The notes beneath the pieces are model-generated. The model made no database searches, had not been told where the DNA came from, and saw nothing but the letters and a program-made list of their open reading frames with translations. From BP-464 sp045805505 (GTDB taxonomy: Bacteria > Actinomycetota > Thermoleophilia > Solirubrobacterales > Solirubrobacteraceae): DNA of 64,000 nt. The stretch covers positions 62,001-126,000 of the forward strand of contig JBJMLA010000072.1 of NCBI GenBank assembly GCA_045805505.1, read 5' to 3'. Below, piece by piece: positions 25,392 to 32,341 of this stretch. The position numbers and the translations under genes were made by a program. Numbering within the stretch: position 1 is the stretch's first letter; each line of letters begins with the position of its first letter.

Positions 25392-26111
25392 ATGACCACC
25401 GATCCGAACCCCGTGTGCGTGCTGGCGATGACGGCGAGCCGCCTGGCGGAGGGCCTGCAGGGCGAGCTGGCCGTCGACGGCTACGACGTGCGTCGCGCCG
25501 AGTCGATCGCCGAGGTCGAGGCGCGAGCGGCGTCGCGCCTGCCCGACGTGCTGATCGTCGGCACGCTCGATGACCCGGGCGCACCGTGCGCCCTCTTGCG
25601 CGGGCTGCGCGAAGGCCGGCTGGCCGCCGGCCGCGTCGAACCTGCGACCGCTGCGGTGGCGATCGTCCCCGACGGGGACCTGACCTCGCTGCTGCGCGCC
25701 TTTGATTGCGGCGCCGATGACGTTGTCGCCCAGCCCGTCCGTTACGCGGAGCTGCGCGCGCGGCTCGCCGCGCTGATGACACGGGCCCAGGGCCAGCGCG
25801 TCGCGCCGATCCAGCGGATCGGCGACCTCGAGCTCGACATGCCCGGCCGCACGGCCATCGTCGACGGCGAGGCCCTCGAGCTCAGCGCCAAGGAGTGGGA
25901 CCTCCTGGCCTGCCTGGCCGCCGAGCCGACACGGGTCTTCACCAAGCAGGAGCTGCTGCGCAGCGTCTGGCACACCGACCTGGTCGGCACCAGCCGCACC
26001 CTCGACAGCCACGCCTGCCGCCTGCGGGCCAAGCTGCGCGCCGCCGGCTCGTCGTGCATCGAGAACGTGTGGGGCGTCGGCTACCGCCTGACCGGCGCCA
26101 AGGCCGCCTGA
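25392..26111 (+). CDS. OmpR/PhoB-type response regulator lacking the phospho-aspartate
   Basis: 239 residues. The N-terminal receiver-like domain (5-125) keeps the fold, but the phosphorylation strand reads 'PDVLIVGTLDD', with Gly where the Asp should be, and the acidic pair near the start is also missing ('VCVLAMTASR'). The C-terminal winged helix is intact ('ELSAKEWDLLACLAAEP', 'VWHTDLVGTSRTLDSHACRL', 'VWGVGYRL'). It is an orphan with no kinase nearby, so it is probably controlled without phosphorylation. Good ribosome site. Confidence 0.85.
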   Translation: MTTDPNPVCVLAMTASRLAEGLQGELAVDGYDVRRAESIAEVEARAASRLPDVLIVGTLDDPGAPCALLRGLREGRLAAGRVEPATAAVAIVPDGDLTSLLRAFDCGADDVVAQPVRYAELRARLAALMTRAQGQRVAPIQRIGDLELDMPGRTAIVDGEALELSAKEWDLLACLAAEPTRVFTKQELLRSVWHTDLVGTSRTLDSHACRLRAKLRAAGSSCIENVWGVGYRLTGAKAA

Positions 26112-26153
26112 ACGAATCGGCGGGCCGGCATGCGCCGGCCCGCTTTGTCGTTG

Positions 26154-27077
26154 CTACCCCGAATGGGTTTTCAGCTCCGCGCCGCTGAAACCGCAATTCC
26201 GAGCGGCGTCGAGCAGGTACTCGTGGTCGGTGTTGCGCAATGGATCGAATGTCGCGCCCGGCGCGTGCGCGCGACGCCAGTGCATGCCGGCATGTCGGCA
26301 AAGGTCTGGGTGACGAACCTGCGCCGCGAGTCGGTAGAGGGCCTCGTTGAGTGCGGGGCCTTCGCATCCTTCATTCAGGAGCTCGAGCATGGGCCGGACC
26401 GCGCGATCATCACCTCGTGCCGCGAGGCCGCAGATCGCCTCCTCTCTCGTGTCCTCATCCTCGTCGGAGAGTCGCGCCGCGAGCGCCGCCCTGACTGCTG
26501 GTGTGTCGCGTTCGATCTGCGAGCCCAGGCCGAACGTCGCCCAGTCCCGGACGTGGGAGTCTGGATCACGGGAGAGCTCGATCAGCGCAGAGACGGCCGA
26601 ATCGACGTCATGCATGAGTAGCCCGTACACGACGGCGTAGCGAACGTTCTCGTCCGGGTGACGTCGCTGGGCCACCAGCGCGTCGACGGGTCTCGGGTCG
26701 TCGAGGTGCCCAAAGGCGAACCCGAGGGCTTCGAGTACCCGGGGGACAGTCTCCGATCTCATGACCTTCAGGAGAAGCTCGATGATCGAGTCGGTGAGGT
26801 CAGAAGATCTGCGCGCGAGGTTGATGCGGTCTTCGGACGTTCGCTCGAGGCCAACGCTTCCGAGAATGTCGACGCCCACCTCGCGTTGATCCGGGTCCGG
26901 ACTCAGGACGAGCTCGCGCGCCCCAGCGAAGACCTCGTCATGAGCACGATGAAAATGCAGCGCTCTGATGTAAACGGCGCGCTCGTCGCTGTCCGGAGCC
27001 GCGACTAGGGCCGCGGCGATGAGGTCCGGGACACGATCCTGCCGCGACGAGTCCTCCTCGGTCGGCACCTCTGTCAT
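26154..27077 (-). CDS. HEAT-repeat protein
   Basis: 307 residues from ATG 27077. Repeated helix pairs of about 30 residues are visible: 'RVLEALGFAFGHLDDPRPV', 'NVRYAVVYGLLMHDV', 'HVRDWATFGLGSQIE', 'DTREEAICGLAARGDDRAV'. Such repeats bind proteins. There is no catalytic motif or signal. It converges with the response regulator. The large frame further upstream on this strand is the shadow of ardC and was excluded. Confidence 0.75.
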   Translation of the reverse strand: MTEVPTEEDSSRQDRVPDLIAAALVAAPDSDERAVYIRALHFHRAHDEVFAGARELVLSPDPDQREVGVDILGSVGLERTSEDRINLARRSSDLTDSIIELLLKVMRSETVPRVLEALGFAFGHLDDPRPVDALVAQRRHPDENVRYAVVYGLLMHDVDSAVSALIELSRDPDSHVRDWATFGLGSQIERDTPAVRAALAARLSDEDEDTREEAICGLAARGDDRAVRPMLELLNEGCEGPALNEALYRLAAQVRHPDLCRHAGMHWRRAHAPGATFDPLRNTDHEYLLDAARNCGFSGAELKTHSG

Positions 27078-27185
27078 GGGCGGAGTGTGCCTGGACTCGA
27101 GCGAGCCAACAACGAGACAGGAACGTCTACCTAACCCTGGTTGGGCTGACGGACACGCCCGGGCGCGGCCGACCCCACCCACTGT

Positions 27186-27260
27186 GGCACGCCGTCCGGG
27201 CGTGCGGTCGGGCGGGGATCGGCCCGCACCGGGCGGGCCGCCCGACCAAGGAGGCAGACG
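27186..27260 (+). promoter_or_regulatory. two-hairpin leader of ardC
   Basis: Hairpin 1 is GCACGCC/GGCGTGC (27187-27205). Hairpin 2 is GGCCCGC/GCGGGCC (27221-27239) and is enclosed by a further stem GGTCGGGC/GCCCGACC (27206-27213 with 27240-27247). AAGGAGG then precedes ATG 27261. It shares both core stems with the leader at 25313. Confidence 0.65.
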
Positions 27261-28172
27261 ATGCCCAGGACCAAGACCACGCCCAGCGAAGAGGAGCGCG
27301 CGCGGCGCCGCGAGGCTGACCGCCAGCAGTCGATCGAGGCCGTCGAGGCGCTGCGCACCAGCGCGGGCTGGCAGGCGTGGCTGGCTTCGCGCCGGCACTT
27401 TCATCGCTACTCGCTGGCGAACCAGCTGCTGATCGCCATGCAGTGCCCGCACGCCACGCGGGTCGCCGGCTTTCGCGCCTGGCTGAAGGTTGGCTACTGC
27501 GTCCGCAGAGGCGAGAAGGCGATCCGCATCTGGGTGCCGATCGCGCCGAGCAAGGCCAAGCTCGAGGCGTGGCGCCGGGCCGGCGCCGATCCCGCCGCGA
27601 AGCCCAGGACGTTCTTCAAGCTCGGCCCGGTCTTCGATCGCTCGCAGGTCGACGAGCTGCCGCCGCCGGCGATTCCGGTCACGCTGGACTGCCCGATCGC
27701 CGACGTCGTCGGCTGCGAGCTCGAGTACTGCCTCGAGCCCCTCGTCGCCCTGGCCGAGACGATCGGTTCGGCGGTGACGTTCGAGCCGATGTGCACCGAG
27801 CGCGGCGGCTGCTACGACACCGCGACCCGGGCCATTGCCATCAATGACGCCCGCGAGATCAACGCGCAGGTCAAGACGCTGATCCACGAGCTCTCCCACG
27901 CGCTGCTGCGCGCCGAGCCCGGCGCCGACGACCCCGAGTTGTCCTACGCGGAGGAAGAGCTCGTCGTCGAGTCGATTGCCTACACGGTCTGCGGCTCGGC
28001 CGGCCTCGACGTGTCGGGCTACGTGATTCCGTACCTCGCCAGTTGGAGTCAGGACGCGCCGCTCGACACCGTGCAGTCGTGCGCCGGCATGATCGATCGC
28101 TACGCCCGGCGGCTCGAGGACGTCCTGCACGCCGGCCTCGCCGAAGTGGCCGAGGAAAGAAGGGCCGCCTGA
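27261..28172 (+). CDS. ArdC-like antirestriction / ImmA-type zincin protein
   Basis: 303 residues. The N-terminal domain (about 20-110) matches the ArdC ssDNA-binding domain ('FHRYSLANQLLIAMQCPHA', 'GFRAWLKVGYCVRRGEKAI'). The C-terminal metallopeptidase-like domain has 'LIHELSHALL' (H209, E210, H213), and 'EEELVVESIAYTVC' supplies a candidate third ligand. Such proteins protect incoming plasmid DNA from restriction during conjugation. Well placed in a conjugative element; start and ribosome site are strong. Confidence 0.85.
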   Translation: MPRTKTTPSEEERARRREADRQQSIEAVEALRTSAGWQAWLASRRHFHRYSLANQLLIAMQCPHATRVAGFRAWLKVGYCVRRGEKAIRIWVPIAPSKAKLEAWRRAGADPAAKPRTFFKLGPVFDRSQVDELPPPAIPVTLDCPIADVVGCELEYCLEPLVALAETIGSAVTFEPMCTERGGCYDTATRAIAINDAREINAQVKTLIHELSHALLRAEPGADDPELSYAEEELVVESIAYTVCGSAGLDVSGYVIPYLASWSQDAPLDTVQSCAGMIDRYARRLEDVLHAGLAEVAEERRAA

Positions 28173-28345
28173 TGTGCGCACCTCGCTGCCGCTGCTGCGA
28201 CGAGCCCAGCGGCCCGGGCACCACCGTGCCGTGGAGCGATAGGCCGGGCCTCTGCGCGAGCTGCGCGGAAGCGCTCGAACGGCGCGATGCCGCGGCCGGG
28301 CCGGTCGACGCCCAGGGGGGCGAGGTTCCGGGACCCCGGAACTAG
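28172..28345 (+). CDS. small zinc-ribbon-like protein
   Basis: 57 residues; the ATG overlaps the ardC stop by one base (TGATG), so it is coupled. Six cysteines lie in two clusters, 'CAPRCRCCDEP' and 'LCASCAEALERR', suggesting one zinc site. The tail is Gly/Pro-rich. Function unknown, possibly a partner of ArdC. Confidence 0.6.
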   Translation: MCAPRCRCCDEPSGPGTTVPWSDRPGLCASCAEALERRDAAAGPVDAQGGEVPGPRN

Positions 28346-28471
28346 GACGTCATACCGGCTAGACAACCTGCTCAGCCGGGCGGCCCCGGCCGGATGCGCC
28401 CGACAGCGATGATCGGATCCCGCTCCCCGGCCGGCGCCGCGAACACCTCGCATCGCAGCCGAGCCTGGTGT

Positions 28472-29098
28472 TCAGGCGACGTCAACGACGCCCACGAGCT
28501 CGATCTCGCCGACCAGGCCGCCCGGCGCGAGCGACCATCGCTCCCACCACGTGGTGTCCAGCGGACGTCCGTGGCGCCGGCGCGACACCTGCCGCATTTT
28601 CAGGTAGAGCACCGAGTCGGTCCTCGGTTGAGCTCGGCAGTCCAAGAGTGTGATCGTGGTTCGGTGGTAGGCGCGGGATGACATCTTGAGGCCGCGGACG
28701 TACTGCTTGGCGTCGCCGCTGCCCATGGTGCTGGTCCACCGGAAGTTGTCGCTCGTCAGGGCCGCGACGGCCGGCCAATCCTCGCGCGACATCGCCGCGC
28801 ACCACTCCAGGGCCATCGGACAGGTCACGGCGGTGGCGTCAGCCGGCGGCTTCTGCTCGAGCTGGACCAGCGCCTCGAGCAGTGTGCGGCACCGCGACCG
28901 GTAGCGGTTGAAGGCGACGGCCCTTGCCGATCCGAGCGCCACGAAGGGCCAGAGGGCCAGGATCGCGATCACGGCAGGGCCATGGAGCTCGCTGGCGACG
29001 GCCCCTCCAACGGCACCGACCAGCAAGGCGACCGACAAGAGGCGCCACCGCCGCGGGGCGGGAAGGGCGTCGGTGGAGTCGGGCTGGCGCGTGCTCAT
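28472..29098 (-). CDS. membrane protein with NTF2-like outer domain
   Basis: 208 residues. Two membrane helices near the start ('LLSVALLVGAVGGAVAS', 'AVIAILALWPFVALGSA') are followed by a domain of about 120 residues with an NTF2/SnoaL pattern ('CAAMSREDWPAVAALTSDNF', 'YHRTTITLLDCRAQ', 'TTWWERWSLAPG'). It may have a structural or accessory role in the element. It follows 29095 with a four-base overlap. Confidence 0.6.
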   Translation of the reverse strand: MSTRQPDSTDALPAPRRWRLLSVALLVGAVGGAVASELHGPAVIAILALWPFVALGSARAVAFNRYRSRCRTLLEALVQLEQKPPADATAVTCPMALEWCAAMSREDWPAVAALTSDNFRWTSTMGSGDAKQYVRGLKMSSRAYHRTTITLLDCRAQPRTDSVLYLKMRQVSRRRHGRPLDTTWWERWSLAPGGLVGEIELVGVVDVA

Positions 29099-29364
29099 CC
29101 CGGGGTGGCATCTGCCGCGCGACAGGCCGGAAACAGCAGCACGGTCGCCTCGCCCTGAGGCGGCGCAGCTGCCGCTAGCCGCGCGAGCTCGTCGTCGATC
29201 ATCCGGATCGCTTCGCGCCAGCCGTCGGCCCGTTCACGTGCAGCGGGACCGTCGCCGGCTTCGGCGACCATGGCCTCAAGCTGCCGGCGGATACCGTCGA
29301 GGCCGCGGGCGCGCGTCGTGCTGTCGGGAAAGAGCCCGAAGCCGGTTGGTGCTGAGTCGGTCAC
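29095..29364 (-). CDS. hypothetical helical protein
   Basis: 89 residues, mostly one long amphipathic helix region ('GLDGIRRQLEAMVAEAG', 'WREAIRMIDDELARLAAAA'). Overlaps the next gene by four bases. No domain recognised. Confidence 0.55.
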   Translation of the reverse strand: MTDSAPTGFGLFPDSTTRARGLDGIRRQLEAMVAEAGDGPAARERADGWREAIRMIDDELARLAAAAPPQGEATVLLFPACRAADATPG

Positions 29365-29397
29365 CAGCTGCGTTCCGACAGCCGCGACCTCACGGCC

Positions 29398-29634
29398 TCA
29401 GCCGTCAGTCTTTGGCTGCTCGATGTCTCGCGGAGGGCGGCCGTCGCCGGCGATGTCGGCTAGCACGGCGCGAAGGATGTCGGGGGCGAAGATCACGCCC
29501 GAGCCGCCGTCGCCGACGTGCGCGAGATCGCGGGCCGAGGAGACCCGGACGCAGCCGGAGTCGGCTGCCTGCACCGCGTCAGGGTCCACATCGGCCATCG
29601 GCGAGACGGTACGGACCGGGCCAGGCCACGTCAA
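29398..29634 (-). CDS. hypothetical protein, faint DUF397-like pattern
   Basis: 78 residues; the real start may be the Met at residue 13. 'GCVRVSSARDLAHVGDGG' then 'VIFAPDILRAVLADI' loosely recalls DUF397 proteins (CVEVA..., VxVRDSKDP, LxFSPAEWRAF). That similarity is weak and by eye only. Confidence 0.45.
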   Translation of the reverse strand: MTWPGPVRTVSPMADVDPDAVQAADSGCVRVSSARDLAHVGDGGSGVIFAPDILRAVLADIAGDGRPPRDIEQPKTDG

Positions 29635-29696
29635 TAGAGAACGACACGTTTCTATAGGCGCGTCGAGGGTGGGCGGCCCGGGGTCAGCCCCGCGTT

Positions 29697-29879
29697 CTAC
29701 CCCAATGCCCGGAAGCGCCGCTCGCGTTCCTGCGGGCCCAGCTCGGCGTCCAGCGCGTCGGTGATCCTGCTGACAAGGATCGGCCGCCAGGTCGCGGCGG
29801 TGAAGCGCACGGCGGCCGGCCGCCGTTCGATCGTCACCCTCGGCGCGGATTCGCGGTCGAGCCGGGCACCAAGTCGCAC
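29697..29879 (-). CDS. hypothetical protein, start unclear
   Basis: 60 residues from a GTG ('VRLGARLDRESAPRVTIE'). The frame stays open to 29948 and its extra part also reads like protein ('IDPAAFTLNIVDAEGLGELL'), but offers only ATT or ATC as starts. The gene may use a rare start, or its first exonic piece was lost. Function unknown. Confidence 0.45.
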   Translation of the reverse strand: MRLGARLDRESAPRVTIERRPAAVRFTAATWRPILVSRITDALDAELGPQERERRFRALG

Positions 29880-29948
29880 GAGCAGCTCCCCGAGGCCTTC
29901 GGCGTCGACGATGTTGAGGGTGAAAGCGGCGGGATCGATCCGTCGAAT

Positions 29949-30280
29949 CTAGGGGGCGAGAACGACGGCGTGATCGCCTCGTTGCAGTGACCGGCTAGTT
30001 CTGCGCCGGGGTGGGCGCGGGGCCGCGGCGGCGGCCCCGCCCTCGCCGCACAGTTCGCGAGCGGGAGAGGGGAAAGGCGGGCACGGTCGGCAGCTGCCCC
30101 TGCCGGGGGTCGGGGCGCGAACACGCCCGCAGGCTCTCCCGCCGGGCCGCAATCCGCCGCTCCAGGTTCGCGCTGCGCGTCGCCTGCGGCGAGTCCTGCG
30201 GACCGAACCTGGCGCGTGCGTTCGCGGCGCCGGCGGGCGGACGCCCGGGTGTGTTCGACCCCAACCACCCGGAGGAGCCC
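29949..30280. other. intergenic region with a long inverted repeat
   Basis: No convincing gene; frames here are Arg/Pro/Gly-rich. A perfect 9-base inverted repeat, CCAGGTTCG (30162-30170) and CGAACCTGG (30204-30212), encloses 33 bases with a smaller stem CGC-CTGCG-GCG. A cis-acting DNA or RNA structure upstream of the 30281 operon is possible. Confidence 0.5.
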
Positions 30281-30862
30281 ATGAGGCCCACGCCCAAGCA
30301 GCTCGCCTTCCTGCGCACGCTCGCAGCACGCACCGGCGAGACGTTCACCTACCCGCAGACGGCCGCGCAGGCCAGCGCCGAGATCGACCGCCTCAAGCAG
30401 CGCCGGCCCTCAAGCCGGATCGAGCAGCGCCTCGACCGCGACGCCATCTCCACCGCCCTCGCCGACCGGCCCCACGACGCCACCCGCATCCGCGAGGACG
30501 AGACGACCGGCCACGGCTCGACCGCCGCCTGGACCGACAAGCCCTGGGAGCACGACGACTACCAGGTCGGCAAGCGCACCGAGCTCGGCCGCTACCGCAT
30601 CAGCATCGGCGAGCGCATCGTCTTCGGCCAGCGCGTCGACGGCGTCGTGCGGGTCACCGACCGGCCGGCCACCGGCGCCGGGCGCAGCTACCTCGTCGAC
30701 CGCGGCCTGACCTCCAAGGCCGAGCTCGACGCCCTCGTTGCCGACTACATCGAGGTCAGCGTCCGCCGGGACAAGCCCGGCGTCTTGGTCGACCTCGCCG
30801 CCGCGGCGGTCGCCCCGCCCCCGGAGATCCCGATCTCGGCGCGGGAGACGGCGCATGTCTAG
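30281..30862 (+). CDS. DUF3072-like protein
   Basis: 193 residues from an ATG with GGAGGAG upstream. The first 45 residues ('PTPKQLAFLRTLAARTGE', 'ASAEIDRLKQRR') match the short DUF3072 pattern of actinobacteria. The middle, 'DKPWEHDDYQVGKRTELGR' to 'VVRVTDRPATGAGR', looks beta-rich. No known activity. It overlaps the next gene by eight bases. Confidence 0.65.
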   Translation: MRPTPKQLAFLRTLAARTGETFTYPQTAAQASAEIDRLKQRRPSSRIEQRLDRDAISTALADRPHDATRIREDETTGHGSTAAWTDKPWEHDDYQVGKRTELGRYRISIGERIVFGQRVDGVVRVTDRPATGAGRSYLVDRGLTSKAELDALVADYIEVSVRRDKPGVLVDLAAAAVAPPPEIPISARETAHV

Positions 30863-31361
30863 CCGCCGCGACCAGATCGCCGAGTTCTACGCGCTGAAGG
30901 CCGCCGAGCACCAGCGGGCGATCCGGCGGGCCATCACCGGCCCGGAGGCCCTGATAGAGGATGCCTGCTCCTACGCCTGGACCCAGCTGCTGACCCATCC
31001 CGAGGTCGCCCTGGACGACAGCGGCTTTCGGTGGCTCTACGTCGTGGCCTGGAACGAGGGCGTCAAGCTCAGCACCCGCGCGCGGCGCGAGACGCCGACC
31101 GGCGCGGACGAGCTTCCGCAGCGCATGCTGATCTCCGAGGATGCCGCGGTCGCCGCCGAGCGTCATGACGAGGCCCACACCCGGCTCGCGCAGCTCGCCG
31201 ATCTGCCGGCGCGTCAGGCGACGATGGTCTTCCTCCACGCCTCGGGGCTGACCTACTCGGAGATCGCCAGGGTCTGCGGCGTCACGCTGCGTACCGTCGA
31301 GCGCCAGCTGCTGCGCGGCAAGCGGACGTTGCGGCGCCGTGATCGCGAGCGCGTCGGATGA
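30855..31361 (+). CDS. ECF-like RNA polymerase sigma factor on the mobile element
   Basis: 168 residues. Region 2 is weak ('EDACSYAWTQLLTHPEV', 'FRWLYVVAWNEGVKLSTR'). Region 4 is good ('LADLPARQATMVFLHASG', 'TYSEIARVCGVTLRTVER', 'LLRGKRTLRRRD'). It sits in an operon with the DUF3072-like gene and a tiny Cys-rich gene. It may switch element genes. Confidence 0.7.
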   Translation: MSSRRDQIAEFYALKAAEHQRAIRRAITGPEALIEDACSYAWTQLLTHPEVALDDSGFRWLYVVAWNEGVKLSTRARRETPTGADELPQRMLISEDAAVAAERHDEAHTRLAQLADLPARQATMVFLHASGLTYSEIARVCGVTLRTVERQLLRGKRTLRRRDRERVG

Positions 31362-31477
31362 CCTGCCTGTACTTCGTTCGCCCGTGCTGCCGGCAGAACC
31401 GCATGACTCACGAGATCTGCTGCGTCAACCATCGCCTGATCACGGCACAGGACGACGACGGGTCAGACGATCCGTAG
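31358..31477 (+). CDS. 39-residue Cys-rich protein
   Basis: The ATG overlaps the sigma stop (ATGA). Five cysteines, 'MTCLYFVRPCCRQNR' and 'HEICCVNHRL', could bind a metal. It resembles the 28172 protein in size and placement (last gene of a coupled set). It ends inside the convergent TetR gene. No function known. Confidence 0.45.
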   Translation: MTCLYFVRPCCRQNRMTHEICCVNHRLITAQDDDGSDDP

Positions 31478-32110
31478 CGCGGCGCGGCCGTTGCGGTACT
31501 CGAAGCGCGAGCGTTCGATCGTGTCGAGCGCTCCGCGGATCGCGACCTCGAGACCGCGCCGCAACCGCGCCGGAGGCGGCTGACCGTCCTCGGACAGATG
31601 GCGGCGCACGGCGCCGTGCGGGATGTCGATGACCGCCATCGCCAGACTGTCGACCACCGCCCTCCCCGGCGTGCCCGTCAGCCGCTCAGCCAGCTCGCGC
31701 AGGCCGGCGATGACCGGCTCGTTGAGCTGCTCGAGCTCGATGCGCAGGTCCGGCGTGGACGGGACGCCGAAAAGATCCGCACGCCCGATTGACACGAGCA
31801 GCCGCGCGTCCTCAGGGTTGGTCAGGACGAAGTCGAACACCGCCAGGCCGGCGGCGACGGCGGCTTCGCGCGGGTCGGGGTTCGACCGCATCGCCGCGAG
31901 GACAGCGGCCTGTGACCGCTGCGCCGCCCGGATCCACAGCCGTGCCAAAAGGTCCTCGCGCGACCCGAACTGGTGGGCCAGCGTCGCCACGGGCGCGCCG
32001 CTGGCCAGTGCGATCGCCGGCACGGTCGCCGCGGACGCGCCGCCCTGCATCACGAGCCCACGCGCAGCGTCGAGGATCCCGTCAGACGTTTGCTCCGTCG
32101 GCGACGCCAT
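31463..32110 (-). CDS. TetR-family transcription regulator
   Basis: 215 residues from ATG 32110 (a GTG at 32134 is also possible). HTH: 'ILDAARGLVMQGGASAA', 'TVPAIALASGAPVATLAHQF' and 'GSREDLLARLWIRA'. The C-terminal ligand domain is helical and not assigned. It is divergent from the relaxase gene, so it may control transfer. Confidence 0.8.
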   Translation of the reverse strand: MASPTEQTSDGILDAARGLVMQGGASAATVPAIALASGAPVATLAHQFGSREDLLARLWIRAAQRSQAAVLAAMRSNPDPREAAVAAGLAVFDFVLTNPEDARLLVSIGRADLFGVPSTPDLRIELEQLNEPVIAGLRELAERLTGTPGRAVVDSLAMAVIDIPHGAVRRHLSEDGQPPPARLRRGLEVAIRGALDTIERSRFEYRNGRAALRIV

Positions 32111-32341
32111 ACCGAGACTCTTATACCGGCCCACGCCCTCAGGGACCAGCTAACCAGCAAACGCCCGGACCACAGCACCAGCCGTGGCCACCGCTTCCAG
32201 CGGCCCCTTCATCGCCAGGTCACAGCACGCCGGACCGCCACCCAGCCCTGCCCCGCAGCACCCGAAGCTTCAGACGCCAGGACCAGACACACACTGGCAC
32301 CCCCAGGGGGGTGCACCCTGAGTCGCGCGACGTAAGAGGTA
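32111..32341. promoter_or_regulatory. divergent TetR/relaxase intergenic region, candidate oriT
   Basis: It holds the promoters of both genes. A perfect inverted repeat, GCACCCCC/GGGGGTGC (32297-32304 with 32307-32314), lies 28 bases before the relaxase start. MobF relaxases usually act on an oriT beside their own gene, so this is the best candidate nick-site region in the window. No nick sequence could be named. Confidence 0.4.

Noticed and set aside
27078..28181. Minus-strand extension of the HEAT-repeat frame to 675 residues
   Set aside because: The extra part lies opposite ardC and has shadow composition; the good start is ATG 27077.
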